Of a stretch of DNA of 64,000 nucleotides, positions 25,484 through 34,916 are shown one piece after another (the first letter of the stretch is position 1; each line of letters begins with the position of its first letter). The translations under genes were made by a program, and so were the position numbers. The notes under the pieces are model-generated. The model was not told the DNA's origin. It ran no database searches and worked only from the letters and a program-made list of their open reading frames with translations. This DNA is from an uncultured Erythrobacter sp. (GTDB lineage Bacteria; Pseudomonadota; Alphaproteobacteria; Sphingomonadales; Sphingomonadaceae), in the NCBI GenBank assembly GCA_947502815.1, contig CANNBH010000001.1, forward strand, positions 186,001 to 250,000. Direction: 5' to 3'.

Positions 25484-25870
25484 ATGCTTCTTTCCCTCTA
25501 TGCCTTGACCCTCGCCTCTGCTGCGACGCCGTTTGTTTCCAGTTTGGAAGAGGTTTCGGGAAGAGCGGTTTCCGATTCTTGGGAACGCTGGACTTTCGAC
25601 GTGACCAACACCGAAAGCGCGGCTCGCAATCTTCGCATTTGCCCCAGCGATGTGGTCATGACTTTGGATGACCCTGCCAATTCTCAGAACGCCGCCTTCG
25701 CGGTCGCATTGGGTCAAAACAACTGGTCCCACAATTGTGTAGAGACTGTGGTTGAGGCCGGAGAATCGACGAGCCTCAAAGTCTATATTCGGCGTTTCGG
25801 CATGGCGGGTGTGTCACGCACGGTCACGGTTGAAACGGCAGATGGCGGATATATCGCTCCGCTTTCCTGA
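25484..25870 (+). CDS. small secreted hypothetical protein
   Basis: A 128-residue protein with a short Sec signal peptide (MLLSLYALTLASAA, cleavage about residue 14). The mature part is predicted beta-rich (WERWTFDVTNTES, TVTVETADGGYIAPLS) and has two cysteines, in LRICPSD and SHNCVET, that could pair. AAGGAGAAA precedes the ATG. I do not recognise a family. It stands 227 bases after the signal-peptidase-like lipoprotein and two bases before the convergent Rieske oxygenase stop. Confidence 0.75.
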   Translation: MLLSLYALTLASAATPFVSSLEEVSGRAVSDSWERWTFDVTNTESAARNLRICPSDVVMTLDDPANSQNAAFAVALGQNNWSHNCVETVVEAGESTSLKVYIRRFGMAGVSRTVTVETADGGYIAPLS

Positions 25871-25871
25871 C

Positions 25872-27098
25872 TTATTCAGCCGCTTCGCGTTGCTCCGCTG
25901 CGAAAATATCAAGCAATTCGTCATCGCTCGCATTGGTGAGTTTTGCGGCCCATTGGTGAAAGACCTGACCGCCGCGTTCGTTCTTGCCGAACAGCACATC
26001 TTTCAGAAGCCCAGATTGCAGCGCCTCATGCTGACGTTTGCCGGTGGCGTAATCCTCATCACGCACAACGACCTCTAGGAAGTCGAATTGTTCATGCGCA
26101 GATTTGATATCAGCCTCTGTTTGCGGCTGATTTTCCATGACGTAGAACTGCGTGGTGTAGCTTTCGCCTACAGTCTTGCCTGGGAAGAGCTGCGAAATCA
26201 TCGCTCCGCGTTGCCCGCCGCCGTAAAAGCTGGCGATCGAGATATGCGGGAAGATCGTCCAGACACCCGAGAGCAACGCATCGTCAGGTAGCTCAGCATC
26301 GCTCATCTGCGATAGATCTTCTTCGATATCGGAGCCCACGCGGGTTGCCATTTTTGACGGAGCGGAAAGCCGTTGATGTGGCCCCCAAAAGAAGAAATTG
26401 GCTCGGTTGTAGAAGTCTGCACCAAATGTGTCTTTGTGCAGCACTGGCAAGTGATAGAAATCGAGATATCCATCATAGGCGGTCTTCCAGTTGGGCCCCG
26501 ACAGCGTGCGTTGAGCAAACAGCGTCCATCCATCAAACCCGAATGCCGAAAGCAGGTCATCATATCCGCACAGATAATCGGCAATCGAAAGCTTGGAATC
26601 GAGGTTCAGCGTTGCCCAGATTAAGCCAGCGCTTTCGTGAGACGGGAATCGCTTTAGGCAAAGCGCTGCTTTATCGACCGCTCCGAAATCCTTGGCAGAG
26701 GCCACCCCGACCAAATCGCCATCATTCTTAAATGTCCAACCATGATAACCGCAGGTGAAGCGCGAAGCATTGCCGGTGCCATCTGGCACGACAGGATTGC
26801 CGCGGTGGGAACACATGTTGAGAAACGCAGCGACGCTGCCATCGCGCTGCCGGGTCAACAGCAGCGGCACACCGCAAATATCCATCGCTTTGTAATCGCC
26901 GGGTTCTGGCAATTCGCAAGACGGAGCGACCATCAACGGCAGACGGCGAAAAATGTTGCGTTTTTCCAGCTCAAAAAGGTCGGGATCGGTGTAGGTGCTG
27001 GCTGGCACTGACACGACTTCGTCCGCATATTCCATCGTATCGGCGGCGCCGTGATCAATGAGATTGCGGGTCATAGTGACGAGTTTTTCACGCGACAT
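25872..27098 (-). CDS. Rieske [2Fe-2S] ring-hydroxylating oxygenase alpha subunit (copy 1)
   Basis: A 408-residue oxygenase. The Rieske site is Cys96-x-His98 ... Cys116-x-x-His119 (CSHRG and CGYHGW) with the canonical 17-residue spacer. The catalytic domain carries the mononuclear iron histidines in DFYHLPVLHKD. ATG 27098 is chosen; the 43-residue extension is not conserved in kind. There is no beta subunit, ferredoxin or reductase gene nearby, so electron partners are elsewhere. It follows the TonB receptor gene by 143 bases containing a terminator. Confidence 0.94.
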   Translation of the reverse strand: MSREKLVTMTRNLIDHGAADTMEYADEVVSVPASTYTDPDLFELEKRNIFRRLPLMVAPSCELPEPGDYKAMDICGVPLLLTRQRDGSVAAFLNMCSHRGNPVVPDGTGNASRFTCGYHGWTFKNDGDLVGVASAKDFGAVDKAALCLKRFPSHESAGLIWATLNLDSKLSIADYLCGYDDLLSAFGFDGWTLFAQRTLSGPNWKTAYDGYLDFYHLPVLHKDTFGADFYNRANFFFWGPHQRLSAPSKMATRVGSDIEEDLSQMSDAELPDDALLSGVWTIFPHISIASFYGGGQRGAMISQLFPGKTVGESYTTQFYVMENQPQTEADIKSAHEQFDFLEVVVRDEDYATGKRQHEALQSGLLKDVLFGKNERGGQVFHQWAAKLTNASDDELLDIFAAEQREAAE

Positions 27099-27177
27099 TG
27101 TGTGATCCTTGATTGCGTTCGATGTCAGAATGCGCCGCTTCGTGCGACTTGCGCAATGCGTGTTTTTGGCAGGTGGC

Positions 27178-27213
27178 TCCAAAACCAAACGGGCGAGCCT
27201 TGCGGCCCGCCCG
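27178..27213 (-). terminator. rho-independent-type terminator after the TonB receptor gene
   Basis: On the minus strand a 10-bp GC-rich stem, CGGGCGGGCC/GGCTCGCCCG with one G-T wobble and a GCAA loop (27190-27213), is followed by TTTGGTTTTGG. It lies 29 bases past the TonB receptor stop, so it should end that transcript before the Rieske gene. Confidence 0.75.
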
Positions 27214-27241
27214 AAGCTTTGGTCCAAAAAGTTAGCGCCTC

Positions 27242-29680
27242 TTAGAACCGGAAGCTGGTTTCCACGAAGATCTGACGCCCGCGGTTTTGCGTGACGACGA
27301 AGTCATCGCCGTCAGCTGGCAGGAACGGCCGGCCGCCAGTGGTGTTCGCCCAAATCTCATCAGTGATGTTCGTGCCGACGAGTGACAGTTTCCACTTACC
27401 CTCAGCATCGCCGATCGAAGCGCGCGCGTCCAAAGCGACATAGCTGTCCTGACGGAAATCGGTCAGCGTGTCTTCGTTGGTGAAGTAGCTGCCCGAGTAA
27501 ATGGCGTTGCCGCCCAGGCCGATTTCCAAGCTGTCGCCAACCGGGATCATCCAGTCAAATGCAAGGTTACCCGACCATTTTGGTGCACGGGCCGCGCCCC
27601 GACCGTCAAGATCATCGCCGCTTTGGGTGACGAACGTGTCGCTGAACTGGGCATCGAGATAAGAGAAATTGCCCGAAAGAGTGAGTCCCTCAACAGGGGT
27701 CCTCCAGTTCATTTCCAGATCAAGACCCTGTGTGGTCAGTTCACCAGCATTCAGAGTGGAGAACTGGATCGCGATCGCATCAAAGTTCTGCACCTGCAGA
27801 TTATCGAACACATAGTAATAAGCGGTTGCGTTCAGGGTTAGAGTTCGGCCAGCAAACTGCGTCTTAACGCCAATCTCACCGCCTTCACTTGTTTCTGAAT
27901 CGTAGACCAGCGCACCGAAATCGTTGTTGGCCGCTGCGACCGCGAGACTGTTGGTTGGGAGCGCAGAGTTATCGATCCCGCCCGATTTGAAGCCAGTCTT
28001 ATAAGAAGCGAAGATATTGATGTCGTCAGCCGCTTGATAACGCAGGGTTACTTCTGGCGAAAAGTTGTCATCGCTAAATTTGATTGGCCCTGTGAAGAAT
28101 CCTGAATTCAAGAATGCGCCGCCGGCAAGGAAGGCGTGCACATAAGGGATGCTAATCGTGTTCGCTTTATCCTCGTCAGTGTAGCGAATGCCGCCAGACA
28201 ATTCGAGGTCATCGGTGATGTCAAAGATCACACTGCCGAAAACAGAATATGCATCTGTTGTTGTTTCGTGACGCCGATCATAATCGGTTGTGAAGCCTGT
28301 GACGGGATCAGGCGAAAGCAGCGAAATGTTTGCCGCTTGCTCTGCCGTATCAAACACAAAATCGCGTGTTTCGTAGAACGCGCCGACCATGAAGTTGAAC
28401 GGACCATCAAGGTCGGATGTGAGGCGAATTTCTTGCGTGAATTGTTGGAGTTGGTTGTTCGGGTCCGAACACCCAACACCCGCTGAGGAACCATCTGCGA
28501 AAACACCACCATAAGAATAGCAGTCAAAATCGGTAGCATCGAGATCAAGATAGCCGGTGGAAGAATTGAGCGTCAGATGGTCGCTAATGTCTAGGTTCCA
28601 TTTGAGCCGCGCAAAGAACAGATCGGTTTCGCCAAATGGCACACCACCGCGGCCCGCCGCAGCCGACGGGGTTGGGATAGAAGCGCCCAATGCGGCTGCT
28701 GCATCAGGCAGGAATTGCAGACCATCTGTGGAATTGCAGTCATAGCCCGGGTCGATGATGATCCCGCCGCCAAGCAGAACGATGGAATCCGCTACGCCAT
28801 TGGCACCGCAATTGATATCGCCATGGCTGATAGCGCCATCATTCTCATTGCGAACATATTGAACTTTCAAATTGGCGTCGAACCGGCTGCTTGGTTCGTA
28901 AGCCAATGTCACGCGGCCAACAAAGTTGCTGGCCCCGCGAGAATCGCCATTGGCAGCCGGCGTGCCGGGCTGCAATTCAATGAAGTCCTCAATATCGTTA
29001 TATTGTGCCGCGACGCGGATTCCGAGTGAGTCAGAGATAGGGCCAGAAATGAAACCGCCTACCGTATAGCCCTGCTCCTCGAATTCATATTGTGCGTCTC
29101 CGCCAACTTCCCAAGTTGATGTTGGGTCCGCGGATTTGATCGAGAACACGCCCGCCGATGCCGATTTACCGAAGAACAAAGATTGCGGACCTTTCAGCAC
29201 GTCAATCTGAGCGGTGTCGAAGAAACCGGCCTGAACCAAACGCATGGTCGATACCTGAACACCATCAAAGTCGAAGGCGACCGCGGAATCGAAGGATGCT
29301 GAAATGTTGGAAGAACCGACGCCCCGCAAGCTGAGCTGACCGCCCGAGCCCGAGCCGCCGACCTGCACGTTCAGTGTCGGAACGCGGCTAACCACATCAG
29401 CGACCTGGTCAACTCCGTATTGATCGAGAACTTCGCCGCCAATGACCGTAACGGTCACCGGGACTTCTTGCAGTGTTTCGTCTTGGCGGCGGGCCTGAAC
29501 CACGATCACACGGTCGCCGTATTCGCTGTTTTGCGCCTCTTCGGTTTCGCTATCTTGAGCGAAAGCAACCTGTGGAACGCTGGCGAAAGCGGCAATTGCG
29601 GCGCCGCTCATCAAAGCGCGGCGCAGTCCGCCATTGGGCCCGTCATTGTTGGCAATTTGGATGTTACGTGTGATCATCAT
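27242..29680 (-). CDS. TonB-dependent outer-membrane receptor
   Basis: An 812-residue receptor. A signal peptide ends in PQVAFAQ, a plug domain starts near RDRVIVVQARRQDETLQEVPVT-like sequence (VIVVQARRQDETLQEVP, then DQVADVVSRVPTLNV and LRGVGSSN), and the barrel ends in a terminal aromatic strand IFVETSFRF. The plug motif fits the Sphingomonad group of receptors that import hydrophobic or plant-derived organics, as opposed to siderophores, though substrate is not certain. GGGAGAG precedes the ATG. It sits between two Rieske oxygenase genes, so it may import their substrate. Confidence 0.95.
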   Translation of the reverse strand: MMITRNIQIANNDGPNGGLRRALMSGAAIAAFASVPQVAFAQDSETEEAQNSEYGDRVIVVQARRQDETLQEVPVTVTVIGGEVLDQYGVDQVADVVSRVPTLNVQVGGSGSGGQLSLRGVGSSNISASFDSAVAFDFDGVQVSTMRLVQAGFFDTAQIDVLKGPQSLFFGKSASAGVFSIKSADPTSTWEVGGDAQYEFEEQGYTVGGFISGPISDSLGIRVAAQYNDIEDFIELQPGTPAANGDSRGASNFVGRVTLAYEPSSRFDANLKVQYVRNENDGAISHGDINCGANGVADSIVLLGGGIIIDPGYDCNSTDGLQFLPDAAAALGASIPTPSAAAGRGGVPFGETDLFFARLKWNLDISDHLTLNSSTGYLDLDATDFDCYSYGGVFADGSSAGVGCSDPNNQLQQFTQEIRLTSDLDGPFNFMVGAFYETRDFVFDTAEQAANISLLSPDPVTGFTTDYDRRHETTTDAYSVFGSVIFDITDDLELSGGIRYTDEDKANTISIPYVHAFLAGGAFLNSGFFTGPIKFSDDNFSPEVTLRYQAADDINIFASYKTGFKSGGIDNSALPTNSLAVAAANNDFGALVYDSETSEGGEIGVKTQFAGRTLTLNATAYYYVFDNLQVQNFDAIAIQFSTLNAGELTTQGLDLEMNWRTPVEGLTLSGNFSYLDAQFSDTFVTQSGDDLDGRGAARAPKWSGNLAFDWMIPVGDSLEIGLGGNAIYSGSYFTNEDTLTDFRQDSYVALDARASIGDAEGKWKLSLVGTNITDEIWANTTGGRPFLPADGDDFVVTQNRGRQIFVETSFRF

Positions 29681-29935
29681 GCTCTCTCCCTTTAAGGTTA
29701 GGAGCGCGTGCTCCCTTCCCAGTTCCCCAAACCCTCGATGAGGGTCCTGCGCCGTATTTAAAAACAGCTGTCAGTGTGGGCCAGAGTGTATGGAGAGGGA
29801 TTTGTCGGCTCATCTAGCAAAAGCGCTAGGGAGGCCAATAAAGTGCGTCCATTTGGCCACAATATTGCGTGAAAGCTGGATGTCGTAGCGTCATCTTACG
29901 TAAGCGTAAGGGGGTCAGCGACGAATTTCTGCGCC
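29681..29935. promoter_or_regulatory. TonB receptor upstream region with three palindromes
   Basis: 255 bases between the receptor start and the second Rieske stop. Three perfect dyads occur: GGAGC-gcgt-GCTCC at 29701-29714, ACCCTC-gat-GAGGGT at 29731-29745, and CTTACG-taag-CGTAAG at 29895-29910. The first two would lie in or near the leader of the receptor mRNA; the last contains the 10-bp palindrome CTTACGTAAG. Any could bind a regulator of receptor expression. A promoter could not be placed with confidence. Confidence 0.4.
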
Positions 29936-31225
29936 TTATTCTGCCGCTTCCATCTCTGCGATGCGCGGATCATTGGGCCAGACCCACTCTTCACCGATCA
30001 CCGGATCAACGGCCAGACCATCGGGGATGTTGGCCGCGCCGATCATCCGGTCGCAGCTTTGATGGAACGAATAGATGCGCGCTTCTTGATAAGAAAGCGG
30101 CACGCTTTTGAAGGCTGTGCTTTGCATTGATTTCTGGATCGCTTCGCCGAATTGGGTGTCTTCGAGAATGATCGGGCTCATATCGCGGCCATTCGGTTTG
30201 CTGTCATCCGGCACGGTCCAAAGATCAGGCGTAGGGCCATCCCCCCAATCAAGCGCCATCGTGACCAATTCAATCCGTGTGGTGGTCAAAGAAGTCGGCC
30301 AAAACACCAGCGGCGGCACAAAGAAATTGGACAGGGGTGAGACCCAATTGGGAAACAAAGTGTAGCTTTGCGTGCAGGTGCGCCCCAACTCTCCCACGCT
30401 TTCAATCTGTTGCCATTCTGGCGGGCTGTCGACCGCGCGCACATGTTCGCGGCTGGTGTCGCGCGGTGCGGGGGCCAACATCCGAGCATGGCCGTTGGGA
30501 TACATCGTGTTCAAGTTGCGCTTAGGATCGACCAGCGGCGCGACGGTGTCCGGATGGATGAAGGGAACGTGATAGACCTCCATATTGGCCTCCATCGCAA
30601 CCTTCCAATTGCAATTGAGATCAAACGAGTAACGCGCGGCAAGGCGAACGCGGTCAAACGCGAATTCATCCCATTCTGCGAGCAAGGGCCCCATCCATTC
30701 GGTGAGCGGCATGGCGTCTTCATCAAAATTTACGAAGATAACATTGCCCAACATTTCGCAGCGTACCGGGATCAGGCCCCGGCATGACATGTCAAAATCC
30801 TTCGGAAAATCCTGTCGCTCGGGCACTCCGACAAGGGTGCCGTCGGTTTTGTAGGTCCAATTGTGGTATCCGCACATCAACCGCGAAGATTTGCCAAAAT
30901 CCTCTGTCACCACCGGCGCGCCGCGATGGCGGCAAGTGTTGTAGAACGCGCGCACCACGCCATCCATGCCGTGCACAATGATGATCGGATCGCCCACATT
31001 GTGCCAGCGCATATAACATCCGGGTTCCGGTACTTCATCGATATGGCCCGCGAACAGCCAGCTTTTGCGAAAGACATGCTCTTGTTCCAGCGCGTAATAT
31101 TCCGCCGATGTGTAACGCGCGGCGGGCATATCTGGCAGTTTAGGGAAGTCCTTGGGCGGCGTTGAGCGTTCGCCTTCCCATTCCATCAAAGCCTTAAGTC
31201 TGGCGACTTCATCTGCGTCGATCAT
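29936..31225 (-). CDS. Rieske [2Fe-2S] ring-hydroxylating oxygenase alpha subunit (copy 2)
   Basis: A 429-residue oxygenase. Rieske ligands are Cys98-x-His100 and Cys118-x-x-His121 (CRHRG, CGYHNW), again 17 residues apart, and the iron-binding stretch is EVYHVPFIHPDTV. It differs from copy 1 in length and in most motif neighbours, so the two may act on different intermediates. No small subunit is present; alpha-only oxygenases of this type are common for O-demethylation and for large cyclic substrates. ATG 31225 is chosen. Divergent from an SDR/MFS pair. Confidence 0.94.
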   Translation of the reverse strand: MIDADEVARLKALMEWEGERSTPPKDFPKLPDMPAARYTSAEYYALEQEHVFRKSWLFAGHIDEVPEPGCYMRWHNVGDPIIIVHGMDGVVRAFYNTCRHRGAPVVTEDFGKSSRLMCGYHNWTYKTDGTLVGVPERQDFPKDFDMSCRGLIPVRCEMLGNVIFVNFDEDAMPLTEWMGPLLAEWDEFAFDRVRLAARYSFDLNCNWKVAMEANMEVYHVPFIHPDTVAPLVDPKRNLNTMYPNGHARMLAPAPRDTSREHVRAVDSPPEWQQIESVGELGRTCTQSYTLFPNWVSPLSNFFVPPLVFWPTSLTTTRIELVTMALDWGDGPTPDLWTVPDDSKPNGRDMSPIILEDTQFGEAIQKSMQSTAFKSVPLSYQEARIYSFHQSCDRMIGAANIPDGLAVDPVIGEEWVWPNDPRIAEMEAAE

Positions 31226-31375
31226 TGTCTGCCTTTCCCTCTCCGCGTCGGACAAGAGGCTAAAGCAAAGGCGCAACCGCGCACCTCTCACTTTTCTCAT
31301 CGCTTTAAGTAGTGGCGCGGGCTGTCACTGGTCCTAGTCTGTGCCGCTACCAACCGCTTTTGGGAGAGAGCAACA

Positions 31376-32155
31376 ATGACAGGACGGGTAGAGGGCCGAG
31401 TGGCTCTTGTGACAGGCGGGGCCATGGGGCTTGGCAGAGCGGATTGCGAGCGATTGGCGAGCGAAGGGGCCAAGGTGATCGTCACAGATCGCGAAGTTGA
31501 ATTGGCACACGCGGTTGCAGACAGCATCGGCGGCGATGCCATGGCGTTGGACGTGACCGATGAACAGCAATGGAAAGACGTGATGATTGCCGTGAAAGAG
31601 CGGCACGGCGGGTTGGATATTCTGGTCAACAATGCGGGTAATGTGATTTTTGAGAACATCGAAGACTGCAGCCTCGATCACTTTAAGCTCCACCTGGACA
31701 TTCATGTCAGCGGTACGTTTTTGGGCTGCAAATATGCGCTGCCTTTGATGAAGCACCGGCATAAGAACAACGGCGGAGGCGGTTCGTCAATTGTGAACAT
31801 GGCATCGACCGCAGCCCTAATGGGATACCCCATGATCCCGGCATACACAGCGGCAAAGGGGGCGATTTCTTCCATGACGCGCAGCATCGCGATGCATTGT
31901 CAGGACGAGGGTTACGGCATCCGCTGCAACGCTCTGGCGCCGGGCGGCATTGAGACACCGATGGTGCGTGACATATCGGGCCGCGCGGGCGAAGATCTGA
32001 TGGAAATTGATAGCGGGCCGTTGCCGCAAGATGGCCTAGGCGATCCGCGCGATGTTGCCGGTTGCGTCCTGTTTCTGGCGAGTGATGAGGCGCGTTTCCT
32101 CAACGGTTTGACGATCCCGGTGGACAATGGGCTGGACGCCAGACCCCATCACTAA
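31376..32155 (+). CDS. SDR family oxidoreductase
   Basis: A 259-residue classical SDR with TGGAMGLGRA, NNAGN, NMAST and catalytic YTAAK. The segment between strand 4 and helix 5 (KHRHKNNGGGG) is unusually polar. GGGAGAG lies upstream of the ATG. It is divergent from the second Rieske gene and overlaps the following MFS gene by 29 bases. Likely oxidises a diol or alcohol produced by the oxygenases. Confidence 0.92.
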   Translation: MTGRVEGRVALVTGGAMGLGRADCERLASEGAKVIVTDREVELAHAVADSIGGDAMALDVTDEQQWKDVMIAVKERHGGLDILVNNAGNVIFENIEDCSLDHFKLHLDIHVSGTFLGCKYALPLMKHRHKNNGGGGSSIVNMASTAALMGYPMIPAYTAAKGAISSMTRSIAMHCQDEGYGIRCNALAPGGIETPMVRDISGRAGEDLMEIDSGPLPQDGLGDPRDVAGCVLFLASDEARFLNGLTIPVDNGLDARPHH

Positions 32156-33479
32156 CGCTGGCACCACAGAGCCGCCTCAAACGGACACCGAAAAGGAAGA
32201 TGCCCCAAGTGGCGGCCTCTATCGATATTATGTGCTCGGCCTGCTGACGCTGGCGGCTGTGTTTTCGATTGCGGATCGGTTGGTGCTGTCGATCTTGCTC
32301 GAAGATATCAAGGCTGAGTTTGCTCTCAGCGATACCCAGCTTGGCCTGCTGACTGGCCTAGCCTTTGCGTTGTTCTATGTCTTGGCTGGGTTTCCGATTG
32401 CCCGATTGGCGGACAGGTCGAACCGCAAAAATATCGTCTCTGCTTCTCTGGCATTTTACAGCGCGATGACCGCCTTGTGCGGGGCCGCGACCGGGTTCTG
32501 GACGCTGTTTTTGGCGCGTATGGGGGTTGGAATTGGCGAAGGGGGAGCGGGGCCGCCTGCGGTGTCGTTGCTGGCGGATTATTTCAAGAAAAGTGAGCTT
32601 AGCCGCGCAATGAGCATTCATACGCTGGGCGCGGTGATTGGCACAGGTGGCGGGTTGATAGCGGGCGGATTGCTGGCTTCGTATTTCGGTTGGCGCATGG
32701 CATTTGTGTTGCTCGGTCTGCCGGGAATTGCCCTTGGCTTGCTCGTCTATTTCACGCTTAAAGAACCCAAGCGAGGGCGCTATACCCCGCAAGCACTGGA
32801 TGTAGGTCAGGCCAGTTTGTCCGCGACTTTGCGATCCTTTTTGGGCAATCGGGTGCTGGTCTATACCTGCATCGCGTGGGCGCTTGCCACAACGATTGGC
32901 TATGCAATGGCGATCTGGCTCGCCCCGATCATGCTGCGAAACTTTGAGATGGACACCGCCAATGTCGGCATGATTTTGGGGCTGACATTTATCATTGGCG
33001 GCATTCCAGGGCCGATTATCGGCGGGTTCTTGGCAGACCATTTGGCAAAGCGTGATGTGCGTTGGCGGGCATGGATCCCGGCTATTGGAACGCTCGCTTG
33101 TTTGCCGCTGTATTATTTGTGCCTGACAGCGGGAACGCTGGAGGCGTTTCTGGGCTTTTTCATGTTCGGGTATCTGCTTTTTCTGTTTCAGAATGGCCCC
33201 AGTATTGCGATCATTCAAAGCTATACGGGCAGCGGGGAGCGGGCGATGGCTTTTGCCTTTGCATTGCTCATCAACAATATGTGCGGACAGGCGCTGGGGC
33301 CCTTTGTGATTGGCTTTACCAGCGACGCGCTTGCCCCCGAATTTGGCTCAGCCAGCCTGAATGTCGCGGTGTTCGGCACCTGTTTGGTGGCTGGATTGTT
33401 GTCATTTGTGTTCTTCCTCGCCGCCGGATCGGAAATTCGCAAGCAAGAGGCCCGGATCAACGCGGCGCAATCGGGTTAG
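32127..33479 (+). CDS. MFS transporter (Spinster-like)
   Basis: A 450-residue major-facilitator protein with 12 predicted membrane segments. The loop 2-3 motif appears as GFPIARLADRSNRKN, and GVGIGEGGAGPPAVSLLADYF with helix 4-5 is characteristic of the Spinster/organic-anion group common in Sphingomonads. Its only usable start overlaps the SDR gene by 29 bases, so co-expression with the SDR is certain in structure though low in initiation strength. It may import or export a pathway compound. Confidence 0.93.
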   Translation: MGWTPDPITNAGTTEPPQTDTEKEDAPSGGLYRYYVLGLLTLAAVFSIADRLVLSILLEDIKAEFALSDTQLGLLTGLAFALFYVLAGFPIARLADRSNRKNIVSASLAFYSAMTALCGAATGFWTLFLARMGVGIGEGGAGPPAVSLLADYFKKSELSRAMSIHTLGAVIGTGGGLIAGGLLASYFGWRMAFVLLGLPGIALGLLVYFTLKEPKRGRYTPQALDVGQASLSATLRSFLGNRVLVYTCIAWALATTIGYAMAIWLAPIMLRNFEMDTANVGMILGLTFIIGGIPGPIIGGFLADHLAKRDVRWRAWIPAIGTLACLPLYYLCLTAGTLEAFLGFFMFGYLLFLFQNGPSIAIIQSYTGSGERAMAFAFALLINNMCGQALGPFVIGFTSDALAPEFGSASLNVAVFGTCLVAGLLSFVFFLAAGSEIRKQEARINAAQSG

Positions 33480-33488
33480 GTGAAAGCT

Positions 33489-34256
33489 CTAGAAACCGGG
33501 ATGGATCGACATCATCGCGCCATCCACCACCATTTCTGAACCTGTCATATAGAGGCATTCGTCTGAGGCGAGGAATGCAATCGCCGCCGCCGTTTCCGCT
33601 GGATCGGCCAAGCGATTGAGCGGCACCGTGGCGGCCACAGCCTGCTTCAATCCCGGCACATCATTTTCTGCCTGAGTAAGGATGTTCGTATCAGTTGCTC
33701 CGGGAATGACCGTGTTGCAGCGGATGTTATAGCCCGCCTTTGCGCAATGCGTGGCGACCGATTTGGATAGCGCCCGCACCGCCGCTTTGCTGGAACAATA
33801 GGCTACATCTGACGGCAATGCTCCGATGGCTGAGGTGGAGCTGATATTGATGATAGAGCCCGACGACCCACCGGGATTGATCTTCATCGCGGCGATGGCT
33901 GCGCGGCATCCGGCCATCGTTCCTTTGATGTTGATGTCGTAAATCCGGTCCCACGCTTCATCGGTCACGTCTTCGATCGACAGGGATGAGACTGTCCCGG
34001 CATTGTTGACCAAAATATCGAGCCGGCCCCACCGGTCGGTCGCTTGGGAAACGATACGATCCCACGCGGCGAAATCGGCGACGTCTTGGCTGGCAAAGAC
34101 TGCGCCTGCTTCGGCGCACACATCCTTGCCCCAATCGGCATTCACATCGGTGCCCAGCACATCCGCGCCATCTGCCCGCAACCGCCGCAGGGTCGCCGCG
34201 CCAATACCGCTGGCACAGCCCGTGACGATGGCGACCTTGCCCGATAGGTTGATCAT
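33489..34256 (-). CDS. SDR family oxidoreductase
   Basis: A 255-residue classical SDR: TGCASGIGAAT at the cofactor loop, NNAGT, and catalytic YCSSK. The final SEMVVDGAMMS loop is standard. Its ATG shares one base with the stop codon of the GST gene (TAATG), so the two are translated together. It ends nine bases from the convergent MFS gene. Confidence 0.92.
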   Translation of the reverse strand: MINLSGKVAIVTGCASGIGAATLRRLRADGADVLGTDVNADWGKDVCAEAGAVFASQDVADFAAWDRIVSQATDRWGRLDILVNNAGTVSSLSIEDVTDEAWDRIYDINIKGTMAGCRAAIAAMKINPGGSSGSIINISSTSAIGALPSDVAYCSSKAAVRALSKSVATHCAKAGYNIRCNTVIPGATDTNILTQAENDVPGLKQAVAATVPLNRLADPAETAAAIAFLASDECLYMTGSEMVVDGAMMSIHPGF

Positions 34257-34906
34257 TATTCCGCCTGTTGCCAGATCGCCGCGCTTGGCCGTGCGTTGTG
34301 CGTTTCGATAAAGCGGGCGAGATTATCGGTGCCCTCAGGCAGTGTCCAACCCACAGTGAAGCCGAAATTTGCAAAGCAGAAGATTATGAGATCGGCAAAG
34401 GTAAAGCGGCTGAGCGCGAAGTGGTTGCTGTCACCCAGAGCGCTGTCGAAATAGCGCCATTTTTCATCGGACATTGCCGATAGTTCCGCGCCTGCTTCGG
34501 CGCTGACGACGCTCATGCGGGGCTCAAACATTGGCCGTCCGCCGCCTGCGCGAAAACCCATGGTCATCGGCACCACAACTTCTTGATCGAAGAGCCGCGC
34601 CCATTTGCGCACCTCAGCGCGTTCGCGCGCAGTTTCGCCAAACAGATTGGGTGCAGGGTGGCTTTCTTCGATAAACTCACAAATCGGCCAGCTTTCCGTG
34701 AGGCAGGTGCCATCATCCAATTCCAGCGTCGGTATCGTGCCCAGCGGATTTTTGGCGATGTAATCGGCATCTTGCCGGTTTTCGCCGGTGATAATGTCGT
34801 AATGGACCCGTTCAAAATCGCGCCCCTCCTCGATCCCCTTTTCCATCAGGAACATGCGCACAAGGCGCGGATTGGGCCCTAGGCTCGAATGCAGTTTGGT
34901 CATCAT
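34256..34906 (-). CDS. glutathione S-transferase family protein
   Basis: A 216-residue GST. The thioredoxin-like N-terminal domain has LHSSLGPNPRLVRMFL (usual catalytic Ser/Tyr position near the start) and NPLGTIPTLELDDG with the cis-proline, then the helical domain begins at ERAEVRKWARLF. It may act in isomerisation, dehalogenation or detoxification of an electrophile. The twin ATGs at 34906 and 34903 follow AGGAGAGAG. Operon with the next SDR gene. Confidence 0.9.
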   Translation of the reverse strand: MMTKLHSSLGPNPRLVRMFLMEKGIEEGRDFERVHYDIITGENRQDADYIAKNPLGTIPTLELDDGTCLTESWPICEFIEESHPAPNLFGETARERAEVRKWARLFDQEVVVPMTMGFRAGGGRPMFEPRMSVVSAEAGAELSAMSDEKWRYFDSALGDSNHFALSRFTFADLIIFCFANFGFTVGWTLPEGTDNLARFIETHNARPSAAIWQQAE

Positions 34907-34916
34907 CTCTCTCCTG

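Noticed and set aside
32358..33218. 286-codon ORF on the minus strand
   Set aside because: Antisense to the MFS transporter; its Gln- and His-rich composition is a shadow of hydrophobic codons.
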